A stretch of DNA of 64,000 nt from Vibrio gigantis (GCF_024347515.1 NZ_AP025492.1:186001-250000); one strand, 5' to 3'. Numbered from the stretch's first letter, positions 1-9,051 are shown. The notes: generated from the letters alone by a model not told the origin. A program made the numbers and translations.

Positions 1-1163
1 ATCGTAAGAGCGACCTTAACTATCCGCTATCTCCTCTGAAAGCAGCAGAGAGTGTCGAAAAACCGGTCAACATTATGTTCCTTGTTGTCGACTCTTGGAG
101 GTATGACACATTTAATGCTGACAATACGCCAGTCATGTGGGAGTACGCTCAAGACGGTTTAATCTTTGAAAACCATATGTCTACAGGTAACGCGACTCGC
201 ACTGGTATTTTTGGTCTGTTTTACGGTATTCCTGGTACATATTGGCATGGTTTTTTGGCTAATCAACAAAGCCCTGTTTTCATCGATCGCCTACAGGAAC
301 TCGATTACGACTTAGGCATCTTTACTGCTGCACAGCTAAGAAAACCTGAGTTTAACCAAACAGTATTCACCAATGTTGAAAATCTTCGCATTGGCTCGAA
401 AGGTAACCGACCGTCTGAGCTCGATGCTAACCTGACGAAAGATTGGTTAGACTGGTACGAGAAGCGTGATCAATCGAAACCGGCATTTTCATTCCTGTTC
501 TATGATGCACCGCATGGTTATGACTTTCCTAAGGGCTTCGCACCTCGTTATGAACCAATGCTACAAGTGGTTAACTACTTGAAGCTGAGCAACGAGACCG
601 ATCCACAACCATTCTTTAATCGCTATAAGACAAGTGTGCGTTACGTAGACTCTGTGGCGGCACAAGTGCTGAACAAGCTTAAAGAAACGGGCGACCTTGA
701 GAATACGCTTGTAATTATCACAGGTGACCATGGTCAAGAAATGAATGATAACAAGATGAACTTCTGGGGGCACAACAGCAACTTTACCGATGCTCAAGTA
801 AAAGTGCCTTTTGCGATATTTGGTCCGGGCATTAATAAACTAGACACGAAGTGGTCTTCACAAAGCCTGACTAGTCACCAAGATGTTGTGCCAACAGTTA
901 TGAAGCATTACCTTGGTGTCACCAATGACGTCAAAGATTACTCAGTAGGAGAGGATCTGCTGGGTGAGCATGTTGATAGAGATTGGATCATCTCATCGAA
1001 TTATAGTGGGTATGCTGTGATCTCAGATGACAATATCTTAGAAGTCGGTGCTGGTGGTCAATATCAATTTATGGACAAAACAAATCGTCAAGTTAAAGGA
1101 GATCAACCTAACTTTGCTCACCTTCAAGGTGCTTTAGAGCAAATAAGTCGATTTAGTAAGTAG
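1..1163 (+). CDS. YejM/PbgA/LapC-like inner-membrane protein, 3' part (5' end off window)
   Basis: The frame is open from base 3, so the gene begins upstream and only the periplasmic sulfatase-like domain is visible. The first ATG at 75 lies inside the conserved core (LVVDSWRYDTF) and is not a credible start. The block STGNATRTGIFGLFYGIP aligns with the matching segment of E. coli YejM, which I recall as SGNTTDNGIFGLFYGIS. YejM (PbgA/LapC) is an essential inner-membrane protein that signals LPS status to LapB/FtsH and so controls LpxC. Unlike E. coli YejM, this copy keeps sulfatase-type metal residues (DSWRYD near the left end, TGDHGQE, WGHNSNF). It may therefore be a phosphoethanolamine or phosphoglycerol transferase of the same fold. 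The usual N-terminal DUF3413 membrane domain cannot be checked here. Confidence 0.8.
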   Translation, partial: RKSDLNYPLSPLKAAESVEKPVNIMFLVVDSWRYDTFNADNTPVMWEYAQDGLIFENHMSTGNATRTGIFGLFYGIPGTYWHGFLANQQSPVFIDRLQELDYDLGIFTAAQLRKPEFNQTVFTNVENLRIGSKGNRPSELDANLTKDWLDWYEKRDQSKPAFSFLFYDAPHGYDFPKGFAPRYEPMLQVVNYLKLSNETDPQPFFNRYKTSVRYVDSVAAQVLNKLKETGDLENTLVIITGDHGQEMNDNKMNFWGHNSNFTDAQVKVPFAIFGPGINKLDTKWSSQSLTSHQDVVPTVMKHYLGVTNDVKDYSVGEDLLGEHVDRDWIISSNYSGYAVISDDNILEVGAGGQYQFMDKTNRQVKGDQPNFAHLQGALEQISRFSK

Positions 1164-1188
1164 AGTGTAAAGTTACAGGTCGAAGTAT

Positions 1189-1229
1189 CACTGAACCTCG
1201 ATTATTACAATAATAATCGAGGTTCAGTG
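1189..1229. terminator. Strong hairpin after the YejM-like gene
   Basis: Perfect 18-bp inverted repeat (1189-1206 and 1212-1229) with a 5-nt loop, 26 bases after the stop codon. No clean T-tract follows on the plus strand, so it may act as an RNA-stabilising 3' hairpin or a weak terminator. Confidence 0.6.
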
Positions 1230-1541
1230 TTCAGGTTATAATGTTATCAAACGCTTGATTAGCCAAAAGCCTCGATCTAGTTCATCGAGTGTTTGTATTT
1301 TATAACTATTTTATAATTAGAGTATTATATGAATTTTTACATTTAGCCTTTAACTATCGACTTTTGTGATTGAATTAGCTGTATACATATTCTGCATCAA
1401 TGGCTTTTGATGTTAATGCGATGATTGAAATGAAAGTACACGAGTATCTGCATATCGTATAAGAAGAAGTTGATGTGTATTTTGTTAAGGTAATCACGAT
1501 GCGCTGAATAGATATCTCAAAACTATAATCGTAACCAATTC
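1230..1541. other. Intergenic, no gene seen
   Basis: AT-rich spacer between the YejM-like gene and the convergent methyltransferase. A 64-codon minus-strand frame at 1375-1569 has no recognisable motif and overlaps a terminator-like hairpin, so I do not call it a gene. Confidence 0.5.
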
Positions 1542-1573
1542 CAAGGTGTTGCTGACTTATCAGCAGCACCTTG
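1542..1573 (-). terminator. Hairpin after the minus-strand methyltransferase gene
   Basis: Perfect 14-bp inverted repeat (1542-1555 and 1560-1573) with a 4-nt loop, just past the stop codon at 1587. The following minus-strand tract is only moderately T-rich. It would end the two-gene minus-strand unit 3574-1587. Confidence 0.55.
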
Positions 1574-1586
1574 AATAAACTATGAC

Positions 1587-2333
1587 TTATTTTGCTGTCA
1601 AATATAGAAAGCGCATGTACTTTGATCGTCTTTCATCAAAAATTAGTTTAAATTCTGAATCATTAGGAGAAACAGGGAATTGATATGGTTTGACTCTGTT
1701 TGGGTAATCAATGATCATCGTAATGTTATGAGAATCTTTAAATCTTGAAATGAGTTCTTCGGTGATATTCGGCACTATGCAATCATGTGATTCGATAATC
1801 AAATCTACCTTTTTTAAGTTAGGGATATACTCAGGAAGCAACAAATCTTTTTCCCCTCCCTCAATATCACAAAATACTAGGGTACCTTCTTGACATAGTT
1901 CATTTAACCTGTCGCTTGAACATATTCCTCCTACTGTAACATTAGTTAGAGCATTCTTTTGGGCTAACTCCTGAGTTAATTTTTGTGCTTCTTCACTAAT
2001 GTCAAATGCCCAAATATTAGTATTTGGCATCTTGAGTGCGAATCCACAAGCATAGTAACCTTCTGCACAACCAATATCTATAAGATCTTTGTATTCTTTA
2101 TTATGGATAACATCCTCAACCCAATGTTGAATTGGTTCTTCATAGGAGCCTGTAATCTTAGGTAATAGCATACTTCCATGAGAGTCTGGAATATAAGACA
2201 TACCTTTAAAAGGACCGTTTCTAACGGTAGTGTCATCAAGGAAAATGTCTTTTAAGATTCGACGTTGCTCTAATAAGCGCTCTTTTTTTACTCTTTCGTG
2301 TTTTCTTTTTTTTATTAATTTAAGTAATTTCAT
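1587..2333 (-). CDS. SAM-dependent (FkbM-like) methyltransferase
   Basis: 248 aa. The glycine-rich SAM-binding motif I is DIGCAEGYYACG (about residues 87-98), followed by an acidic loop (AFDIS) and a DIEGGE motif typical of FkbM-type O-methyltransferases. The basic, Lys/Arg-rich N-terminal 30 residues look like a membrane-proximal or nucleic-acid-free extension rather than a signal peptide. The start lies 2 bases after the stop of the upstream GT4 gene, so the two are co-transcribed. The likely role is methylating a sugar or other small molecule in surface glycan assembly. The substrate cannot be deduced. Base composition is more AT-rich than the plus-strand operon that follows. Confidence 0.7.
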   Translation of the reverse strand: MKLLKLIKKRKHERVKKERLLEQRRILKDIFLDDTTVRNGPFKGMSYIPDSHGSMLLPKITGSYEEPIQHWVEDVIHNKEYKDLIDIGCAEGYYACGFALKMPNTNIWAFDISEEAQKLTQELAQKNALTNVTVGGICSSDRLNELCQEGTLVFCDIEGGEKDLLLPEYIPNLKKVDLIIESHDCIVPNITEELISRFKDSHNITMIIDYPNRVKPYQFPVSPNDSEFKLIFDERRSKYMRFLYLTAK

Positions 2334-2335
2334 AA

Positions 2336-3574
2336 CTAACCTTTTATTTTTTCACTATGAGCTGAGCGCTTTGCAATGCTTTCCCAACTTGACACTATGC
2401 TTTCTTTGCTAAACTGAGATATTTGTTCTGGCATTATTTGGGGTGGAGACTCTAAGATATTACTCATAGTAACAGCAATATCATCTACTATATCACTCTC
2501 TGAACGATCTTTCATTTCTATCAAGTATTTTTTCAAGGGACCTTTGAGTATTTCATCCGGTCCACTAGGACAATTGGTGCTTAGTACAGGTGTTCCGCAA
2601 GCCAATGCCTCTACCAATACTAGGCCAAGTCCTTCGTAATCCGAAGTGAATGATAACATCTTCGCATGTTTCATATATGGTTTCGGGTTTTCAATGAATC
2701 CTAAAAATTCGACTTTATGAGATATCCCCAAATCTTCAACGAGTTTGATAAGTGATTTTTTCTCTTCACCCTCTCCAAGAATAATCAAATGTAGATCATT
2801 ATCTTTTAATTTATTGAATGCTTTTATAGTTCGATCAATTCTTTTTCCAGGAGCTAAAGATGAAACAGTGATGATATACTTTTTATTTTTTAATGAATCA
2901 GGAACATCAAAGTTTGATAATTCTTCTATTTTGTCAAGATCTAGAGGGTTGTATACTGTAGATACATTTGCTTTAGGGAAAAGTTCGATCATTTCTTGAC
3001 TTACACCTCTTGATACTCCAATACAATGTGTTCCGTCATAATAATATGAGAGAGGTAGTAGTGTCTTTACTGTTCTATCAATAAATACTTGATTAGGTGA
3101 ATTATGTAGGACGACACAAAAATTCTCCCTATTATAAAATAGGTAGTGTTCTAAAAAATAATACATATTATGACTTATAACTAAGTCAGGTTTTATTTCT
3201 TTGATTAGTTTACTTATTACTATTTTTTTTGATGGGTATGTTAGAACCTTCAATAAGTATTTCTTCCATTCATTAATAGAATCTATAACTTTATATTTAT
3301 GTCTTAATTTTACTTTTTTTGGCTTTTTATTTTTTTTCTCAGAGTGTTTTTTGAAGGCTTGTGTGTCCCCCGTGTAAAGAGGGGTGATGTTCTTCAATTT
3401 AAATTCTTTAAGCAGTAAAACTTTAACTTTAGGATGAAGTGGGAAAGCGACTCTATTTCTGTCGAGTACAATAGTCACATCGTGCCCCTGCTCACATAGA
3501 TAAGAAGCTAGATTACACACAACCCTGCTTCCGCCGGAGGACGTTAAGGATAACGTATGAAAAAGAAACTGCAT
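2336..3574 (-). CDS. Glycosyltransferase family 4
   Basis: 412 aa. GT-B fold of the GT4 family: the N-terminal LTSSGGSRVVCNLASYL nucleotide/acceptor lobe, a VSSLAPGKRIDRTIKAF element that opens the C-terminal lobe, and the donor-binding E-x7-E motif in YEGLGLVLVEALACGTPV (about residues 320-337). It is a cytoplasmic retaining glycosyltransferase without membrane segments. A Lys-rich insert lies near residues 75-100. It is the first gene of a minus-strand pair with the methyltransferase, and is divergent from the legionaminic acid operon across a 136-bp region that must hold both promoters. Donor and acceptor are unknown. Confidence 0.8.
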   Translation of the reverse strand: MQFLFHTLSLTSSGGSRVVCNLASYLCEQGHDVTIVLDRNRVAFPLHPKVKVLLLKEFKLKNITPLYTGDTQAFKKHSEKKNKKPKKVKLRHKYKVIDSINEWKKYLLKVLTYPSKKIVISKLIKEIKPDLVISHNMYYFLEHYLFYNRENFCVVLHNSPNQVFIDRTVKTLLPLSYYYDGTHCIGVSRGVSQEMIELFPKANVSTVYNPLDLDKIEELSNFDVPDSLKNKKYIITVSSLAPGKRIDRTIKAFNKLKDNDLHLIILGEGEEKKSLIKLVEDLGISHKVEFLGFIENPKPYMKHAKMLSFTSDYEGLGLVLVEALACGTPVLSTNCPSGPDEILKGPLKKYLIEMKDRSESDIVDDIAVTMSNILESPPQIMPEQISQFSKESIVSSWESIAKRSAHSEKIKG

Positions 3575-3610
3575 GGTATAGGGCTCTGCTAAAAAAATGA
3601 GCTTTGATTA

Positions 3611-3626
3611 TGGCTTGCGTATTGCG
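3611..3626 (+). promoter_or_regulatory. Candidate sigma-54 promoter of the legionaminic acid operon
   Basis: TGGC at 3611-3614 and TTGC at 3622-3625 put GG and GC exactly ten bases apart, the invariant spacing of a -24/-12 promoter. The match to the consensus TGGCACG-N4-TTGCW is 9 of 12 fixed positions. The predicted start is near 3637, leaving a leader of about 75 nt before legB. No sigma-70 boxes of comparable quality stood out. In Vibrio the polar flagellar regulon uses sigma-54, so this would fit a flagellin-modification role. Chance occurrence cannot be excluded by eye. Confidence 0.4.
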
Positions 3627-3710
3627 AAAAAACTAGTTCTGAAGCAGACTATTTTGGTCAAAATAATGCTAAGATTACTGTTCATCTTTTGAGAATGTAA
3701 AGCTTGTATT

Positions 3711-4901
3711 ATGAATTTCATCCTACCTCTTATTGGTCGCACTGATGCATTGTTTACTCAAGACATTGGCCAGCATGAAGCTGAGTTATCTCGCATTGTT
3801 TCAGATTCCCGTTTTCTTGTACTTGGTGGTGCAGGCTCTATTGGTCAAGCCGTGACTAAAGAGATTTTTAAACGTAACCCAAAGAAGCTGCATGTTGTAG
3901 ATATCAGTGAGAACAACATGGTTGAAGCTGTGCGCGACATTCGTAGCTCATTTGGTTACATCGATGGTGACTTCCAAACCTTTGCTCTTGATATCGGCTC
4001 GATTGAGTATGATGCGTTCATAAAGGCGGATGGCCAATACGACTACGTATTGAACTTGTCGGCACTTAAACATGTTCGTAGTGAAAAAGACCCGTACACG
4101 CTAATGCGAATGATCGATGTGAATGTGTTTAATACTGATAAAACCATTCAACAATCTATCGATGCTGGCGTGAAAAAGTATTTCTGCGTATCGACAGATA
4201 AAGCAGCAAACCCTGTCAATATGATGGGAGCATCAAAGCGTATTATGGAAATGTTCCTAATGCGTAAGAGCGAAGAGATCGCTATTTCTACTGCGCGATT
4301 CGCAAACGTCGCATTTTCTGATGGCTCATTACTGCATGGCTTTAATCAGCGGTTACTGAAAAACCAACCTATTGTGGCGCCGAATGACATCAAACGCTAT
4401 TTTGTTACGCCGCAAGAGTCCGGTGAATTATGTCTAATGTCTTGTATTTTCGGTGAAAACCGCGACATCTTTTTTCCTAAACTAAGTGAAGCGCTTCATC
4501 TCATCTCATTTGCTGATATTGCGGTGAAATACCTTAAGCAACGTGGTTACGAACCTCATCTTTGTGAAAATGAAGACGAAGCACGTGAGCTGGCTAAGAC
4601 CTTGCCTGCTCAAGGTAAGTGGCCGTGCTTGTTTACCTCGAGTGATACCACGGGTGAAAAAGACTTTGAAGAGTTCTTTACCGACAAAGAAACACTCGAT
4701 ATGGCGCGTTTTGCTAACTTGGGTATCATCAAGAACGACCCTCTTTATCAACAAGAACTGCTTTCACTTTTTGAAGATACAATCGACCAGATGAAATCTG
4801 ATCGTGCTTGGACAAAAGAGCAAATTGTAGAGCTGTTCTTTACCATGATCCCTGACTTTGGGCACAAAGAAACAGGTAAATACCTAGACAGTAAAATGTA
4901 G
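3711..4901 (+). CDS. legB: NDP-N-acetylglucosamine 4,6-dehydratase LegB
   Basis: 396 aa extended SDR. The Rossmann motif GGAGSIGQAVTKEIF lies near residues 38-52. The segment STDKAANPVNMMGASKR (about 164-180) is the hallmark of the PseB/LegB/CapD family of inverting and retaining 4,6-dehydratases. It has a long C-terminal extension compared with the roughly 330-aa PseB. It performs the first committed step, converting GDP- or UDP-GlcNAc to the 4-keto-6-deoxy sugar. I call LegB and not PseB because the rest of the operon (PtmE, PtmF, PtmA, a NeuC-type epimerase) matches the legionaminic acid pathway. It opens a tightly packed nine-gene operon, with 8 bases to legC. Confidence 0.82.
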   Translation: MNFILPLIGRTDALFTQDIGQHEAELSRIVSDSRFLVLGGAGSIGQAVTKEIFKRNPKKLHVVDISENNMVEAVRDIRSSFGYIDGDFQTFALDIGSIEYDAFIKADGQYDYVLNLSALKHVRSEKDPYTLMRMIDVNVFNTDKTIQQSIDAGVKKYFCVSTDKAANPVNMMGASKRIMEMFLMRKSEEIAISTARFANVAFSDGSLLHGFNQRLLKNQPIVAPNDIKRYFVTPQESGELCLMSCIFGENRDIFFPKLSEALHLISFADIAVKYLKQRGYEPHLCENEDEARELAKTLPAQGKWPCLFTSSDTTGEKDFEEFFTDKETLDMARFANLGIIKNDPLYQQELLSLFEDTIDQMKSDRAWTKEQIVELFFTMIPDFGHKETGKYLDSKM

Positions 4902-4909
4902 GAAAAACT

Positions 4910-6067
4910 ATGAAACCTGCATCGTTAGTAGAATTTGTACGCGATACGTATCAGACCAGCGAGTTCATTCCTCTTCATGCGCCTACCTTTGATGGTAACG
5001 AGAAGGCTTATGTAACAGAAACGATTGAAAGCACCTTTGTTTCTAGCGTTGGTAAATTTGTTGATGAGTTCGAACAGAAAATTGAAGCATACACTGGCAG
5101 TGCCAAAGCCGTGGCGGCCGTAAATGGCACGGCCGCCTTGCATGCTGCGCTTTACATGGCTGGTGTCGAGCGTGGTGACTTAGTAGTAACACAGGCTTTG
5201 ACGTTTGTGGCAACCTGTAATGCGCTCTATCACATGGGGGCTGAGCCTATTTTCGTGGATGTATCGCCAGTAAGCTTGGGTTTGTGCCCAAAGGCGATGG
5301 ACCAATATCTAGCACAGAATGCTGAGGTAACTGAAAAAGGTTGTATTCATAAACAAACGGGTAAGCGCATTCGTGCTGTAGTACCAATGCACACCTTTGG
5401 TCACCCCGTCGAGCTTGATGAGTTGATTGCGGTATGTTTGAAGTGGCAGTTAATCTTGGTAGAGGATGCTGCGGAAAGCTTAGGCTCTTTCTATAAAGGC
5501 CAACACACAGGCACATTTGGTGATTATGCTGCGATAAGTTTTAACGGTAACAAAGTGATTACGACTGGCGGCGGAGGTATGATCCTTTGTAAGACCCAAG
5601 AGCAGGGCGCACGCACTAAGCATGTTACCACAACCGCTAAGGTTCCACACCCTTTCGAGTTTTATCACGATGAGCCTGGCTTTAACTATCGAATGCCGAA
5701 TTTGAATGCGGCGTTGGGCTGCGCGCAAATGGAAGTATTGGAATCCTATTTAGTTCAAAAGCGCCAATTAGCTGAACAATACCAACACTTTTTCGCGGGT
5801 TCAGATTTTACTTTTGTGACAGAGCCAGAGTACGCGACATCGAACTATTGGTTAAACGCGATCATCTGTCCTGATACCGCATCGCGAGATCGCATGTTAG
5901 AGCAGACCAATTCTGCTGGTGTTATGACGCGTCCGATTTGGCAGTTGATGCATCGTCTTCCTATGTTCGAGAATGCACTGCGTGGTGACTTGAGTCAGTC
6001 TGAGTTTATTGAAGCTCACTTGATCAATATCCCAAGTACTCCTATTGACTTATCCAAGGGCGCTTAA
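4910..6067 (+). CDS. legC: PLP-dependent 4-aminotransferase LegC
   Basis: 385 aa, DegT/DnrJ/EryC1 aminotransferase family. Visible features are the cofactor motif VEDAAESLGS (about residues 184-193) and the Schiff-base lysine in SFNGNKVITTGGGG (about 209-222). It would aminate C4 of the 4-keto-6-deoxy sugar made by LegB, using glutamate, in the route to N,N'-diacetyllegionaminic acid. The stop codon overlaps the start of legG (ATGG across the TAA), which supports translational coupling. It closely resembles the PglE/LegC branch; the order legB-legC-legG-legI supports this role. Confidence 0.85.
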   Translation: MKPASLVEFVRDTYQTSEFIPLHAPTFDGNEKAYVTETIESTFVSSVGKFVDEFEQKIEAYTGSAKAVAAVNGTAALHAALYMAGVERGDLVVTQALTFVATCNALYHMGAEPIFVDVSPVSLGLCPKAMDQYLAQNAEVTEKGCIHKQTGKRIRAVVPMHTFGHPVELDELIAVCLKWQLILVEDAAESLGSFYKGQHTGTFGDYAAISFNGNKVITTGGGGMILCKTQEQGARTKHVTTTAKVPHPFEFYHDEPGFNYRMPNLNAALGCAQMEVLESYLVQKRQLAEQYQHFFAGSDFTFVTEPEYATSNYWLNAIICPDTASRDRMLEQTNSAGVMTRPIWQLMHRLPMFENALRGDLSQSEFIEAHLINIPSTPIDLSKGA

Positions 6068-7233
6068 TGGAAAATAAGACGCAGAAAGTCGCTGTTTTTA
6101 CAGGAACAAGAGCAGAGTACGGTCTGCTTTTTTGGCTTTTGAAAGATATTCAAAGTGATCCTGACTTAGCACTGCAGTTGCTGGTTTCAGGGATGCACCT
6201 TTCACCTGAATTTGGTGAAACGTATCAGCAAATCGAAAAAGATGGATTTAAGATTGATGAAAAAATTGAGATCCTTCTTTCGTCGGACTCTGCAGTCGGA
6301 ACTGCGAAAAGCATGGGGCTTGGTGTTCTCGGCTTTTCAGATGCACTGGCGCGCTTGCAACCGGATGTATTGGTTATTTTGGGCGATCGCTTTGAAGCTT
6401 TAGCTGCTGCTCAAACAGCGATGATTATGCGTATTCCTATTGTTCATTTACATGGTGGTGAGATCACAGAAGGTGCCTACGATGATGCGATTCGCCATGC
6501 GATTACTAAGCTAAGCTATTTGCATGGCACATCGACGGACGAATATCGTCAGCGTGTTATTCAATTAGGTGAAGCGCCGGAACGCGTTCTGAACGTAGGT
6601 GCAATTGGCCTTGATCACCTTAATCGAGCTGACTTCATGTCGGTCGATGAGTTAGCTGAGTCTCTTAACTTTTCGCTAACCAAACCGTTTTTCTTAGTGA
6701 CTTACCATCCTGTGACACTAGGAGATGAAGCGCCAGAAGCATCCTTTCAAGCTTTGCTCGATGCTTTAGAGGCTTTTCCTGAGCATCAAGTTATTCTGAC
6801 TTACCCTAATGCCGATGATGGTGGGCGTCGCATCATTCCAATGTTGGAAGCCTACGCTGCAAGCCAACCAGAACGCGTATTGGCAATACCTTCGTTAGGG
6901 CAGGTGCGTTATCTGAGCGCAGTGAAGCATGCTACGGCGGTTATTGGTAACTCTTCTAGTGGTATTATTGAAGTGCCAGCGTTTGACGTCCCGACTGTCG
7001 ATATCGGTGCACGTCAGAAAGGGCGCTTGGCCGCTAAGAGTGTTTTGCATTGTGAAGCAAACCAAGCCGATATTGAGCGAGCGATGCTCTCCGCAGTGGC
7101 TCGTGACTATAAAGAGCCGACGGAAGCGATAGATAACCCTTACGGGCTGGGAAGCACCAGCGGCAAGGTCATTGAAATGATCAAAACATTGGATTTTAAT
7201 CCATGTAAGACATTCCACGATTTGCCGAACTAA
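6067..7233 (+). CDS. legG: Hydrolysing NDP-sugar 2-epimerase LegG (NeuC-like)
   Basis: 388 aa, the usual length for NeuC/LegG. Family motifs are GTRAEYGLLFWLL near the N terminus, VILGDRFEALAAA, HLHGGE and the NDP-binding NSSSGIIEVPAF near residues 298-309. It removes the nucleotide and inverts C2, giving free 2,4-diacetamido-2,4,6-trideoxymannose for condensation by LegI. This hydrolysing chemistry separates legionaminic acid and sialic acid routes from the pseudaminic acid route, which uses PseG. It overlaps legC by one base and is followed by a 51-bp gap with a good AGAGAGAG ribosome site for legI. Confidence 0.87.
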   Translation: MENKTQKVAVFTGTRAEYGLLFWLLKDIQSDPDLALQLLVSGMHLSPEFGETYQQIEKDGFKIDEKIEILLSSDSAVGTAKSMGLGVLGFSDALARLQPDVLVILGDRFEALAAAQTAMIMRIPIVHLHGGEITEGAYDDAIRHAITKLSYLHGTSTDEYRQRVIQLGEAPERVLNVGAIGLDHLNRADFMSVDELAESLNFSLTKPFFLVTYHPVTLGDEAPEASFQALLDALEAFPEHQVILTYPNADDGGRRIIPMLEAYAASQPERVLAIPSLGQVRYLSAVKHATAVIGNSSSGIIEVPAFDVPTVDIGARQKGRLAAKSVLHCEANQADIERAMLSAVARDYKEPTEAIDNPYGLGSTSGKVIEMIKTLDFNPCKTFHDLPN

Positions 7234-7284
7234 CAAAGCTGAAAATTGAGCTTTTAGTCACTTAAAAATTAAAGAGAGAGCGGT

Positions 7285-8358
7285 ATGACTCTGATTATTG
7301 CCGAAGCAGGCGTGAACCATAATGGTGATGAAAAACTGGCATTTGAGCTGGTTAACGCAGCGCATCAAGCGGGGGCTGATATTGTAAAATTTCAGACGTT
7401 TAAAGCGAAAAATCTCGTCACTGAAGAAGCTAAGCAAGCAGACTATCAGGTCACGAATACACAAAAGCAAGAGTCGCAATTAGCCATGCTAAGTCGCTTG
7501 GAACTCTCCTATGATGCCCACCATGAATTGGTAAAACACTGTGAGAAACTCGGCATAGAGTTTTTATCAACGGCTTTTGATTCTGAGAGCTTGGATTTCT
7601 TAGTCAACGACCTTGGTTTAACCCGTTTAAAGCTACCTTCTGGTGAGCTAACCAATGCGCCTCTTGTACTAGAGCATGCTCGCACAGGGTGTGATTTGAT
7701 CGTTTCTACCGGTATGGCGACGCTGTCTGAGATCGAAACGGCGCTGGGAGTGATTGCATTCGGTTATACTACGGATGACAGCGCGACACCTTCAGTGCAA
7801 GCATTCCAAGAGGCTTATGCTTCTGATGAAGGTCAGCAGGCTCTAAAGAGTAAAGTGACCATTTTACATTGTACGACAGAATACCCAGCGCCAATGGAAG
7901 AGATAAACCTGAAAGCGATGGATACCTTAGGGCGTGCTTTTGATTTACCTTCTGGATACTCAGATCATAGTCAAGGTATCACTATTCCTATTGCTGCCGT
8001 TGCTCGTGGTGCCGTGTTGATCGAAAAACACTTCACGTTGGACAACAACATGGAAGGACCAGATCACAAAGCTTCACTTGAGCCTCAAGATCTAGCTGCA
8101 ATGGTGAACGCTATTCGTCAAGTCGAGAAAGCACTAGGTAGTCGCGTAAAAACACCCACGGTCTCAGAGGTGAAAAATAAAACGGTGGCGAGGAAAAGCC
8201 TGGTCGCAGCTCGTAATATAAACGAAGGTGAAGCATTTTCACCCGAAAACATGACAATCAAAAGACCGGGCAACGGTATGTCACCTTATCGCTATTGGGA
8301 CATGCTTGAGCGCACTGCTTCAAAGGCGTATCGAGCTGGAGAGCTGATTCTTGAGTAA
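7285..8358 (+). CDS. legI: N,N'-diacetyllegionaminate synthase LegI (NeuB family)
   Basis: 357 aa. The NeuB TIM-barrel domain begins with IAEAGVNHNGD. The signature KFQTFKAKNL and PSGYSDHSQG motifs follow, and a C-terminal SAF (antifreeze-like) domain runs from about residue 300 (RKSLVAARNINEGE to RPGNGMSPYRYWDML). The enzyme condenses the 2,4-diamino hexose with phosphoenolpyruvate to the nine-carbon nonulosonic acid. Sequence alone does not tell sialic, legionaminic and pseudaminic synthases apart with certainty; legB, legC and ptmEFA make legionaminic acid the best reading. It overlaps legH by 8 bases. Confidence 0.87.
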   Translation: MTLIIAEAGVNHNGDEKLAFELVNAAHQAGADIVKFQTFKAKNLVTEEAKQADYQVTNTQKQESQLAMLSRLELSYDAHHELVKHCEKLGIEFLSTAFDSESLDFLVNDLGLTRLKLPSGELTNAPLVLEHARTGCDLIVSTGMATLSEIETALGVIAFGYTTDDSATPSVQAFQEAYASDEGQQALKSKVTILHCTTEYPAPMEEINLKAMDTLGRAFDLPSGYSDHSQGITIPIAAVARGAVLIEKHFTLDNNMEGPDHKASLEPQDLAAMVNAIRQVEKALGSRVKTPTVSEVKNKTVARKSLVAARNINEGEAFSPENMTIKRPGNGMSPYRYWDMLERTASKAYRAGELILE

Positions 8359-9004
8359 CCCCGTTTCTAATTTGCCAATTGTATTAATTGGTGGGGGCGG
8401 TCATGCTAGTGTGCTTGCCGATATATTAATTCGCCAAGGGCGTGAGATATTAGCGGTGATTTGTCCTGATGACATTTCTCAGCGTCGAGTCTTCTCTGGA
8501 ATCAAGCAGTTTCATAAAGACAGTGACATAGAGCAGTTTTCTCCTCAGGGTGTGAGTTTAGTGTTAGGTATTGGCGCTATGCCCAAATCTAACTTGCGGG
8601 AAAAAATCGCAAAATACTTCATTGCATTAGGCTATCGCTTTGAAAACGTAATTGCTGAAACTGCATTTGTCTCTGAGTATGCAACTATAGAAAATGGTGT
8701 TCAAATTATGGAAGGAGCCGTTATACAAACCGGTGTGTTCATAGGGCAACATAGCATTATCAATACGAGTGTGCTTGTAGAGCATGACTGCCAGATTGGC
8801 GCCTACAATCATCTTGCTCCGAAAGCGACTTTGTGTGGTCAAGTTAAAACTGAATATGGCTGTTACGTAGGGGCGAATGCAACGGTGATACAAGGTGTAA
8901 CATTAGGCACACTTTCTATTGTCGGAGCGGGTGCTATTTTAACGAAACCCCTACCACAACAAAGCATATGTTATCCTTTTAGAAGTATTATCGAATCATA
9001 TTAG
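8351..9004 (+). CDS. legH: Sugar N/O-acyltransferase LegH (NeuD/PglD-like)
   Basis: 217 aa. The N-terminal nucleotide-sugar binding motif is LIGGGGHASVLADIL. The C-terminal half is a left-handed beta-helix of hexapeptide repeats with the catalytic histidine in VEHDCQIG (about residues 138-145). In PglD and LegH this enzyme N-acetylates the new 4-amino group with acetyl-CoA. The start is a TTG inside the legI 3' end, chosen because the next in-frame start would cut off the GGGGHA motif. Alternatively it could act as a NeuD-like O-acetyltransferase on the finished sugar. Confidence 0.78.
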   Translation: MSNPVSNLPIVLIGGGGHASVLADILIRQGREILAVICPDDISQRRVFSGIKQFHKDSDIEQFSPQGVSLVLGIGAMPKSNLREKIAKYFIALGYRFENVIAETAFVSEYATIENGVQIMEGAVIQTGVFIGQHSIINTSVLVEHDCQIGAYNHLAPKATLCGQVKTEYGCYVGANATVIQGVTLGTLSIVGAGAILTKPLPQQSICYPFRSIIESY

Positions 9005-9051
9005 CTTGCTGTAAGTTACCAAGCATTCAAGAAATTAAAACTAGGTGTGCC

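Noticed and set aside
1375..1569. Minus-strand 64-codon frame
   Set aside because: No motif, overlaps a terminator-like hairpin, and lies in AT-rich spacer DNA.
3711..8358. Pseudaminic acid operon (pseBCGI)
   Set aside because: The 2-epimerase is of the hydrolysing NeuC type, there is no PseG-like hydrolase, and ptmE/ptmF/ptmA are legionaminic acid markers.
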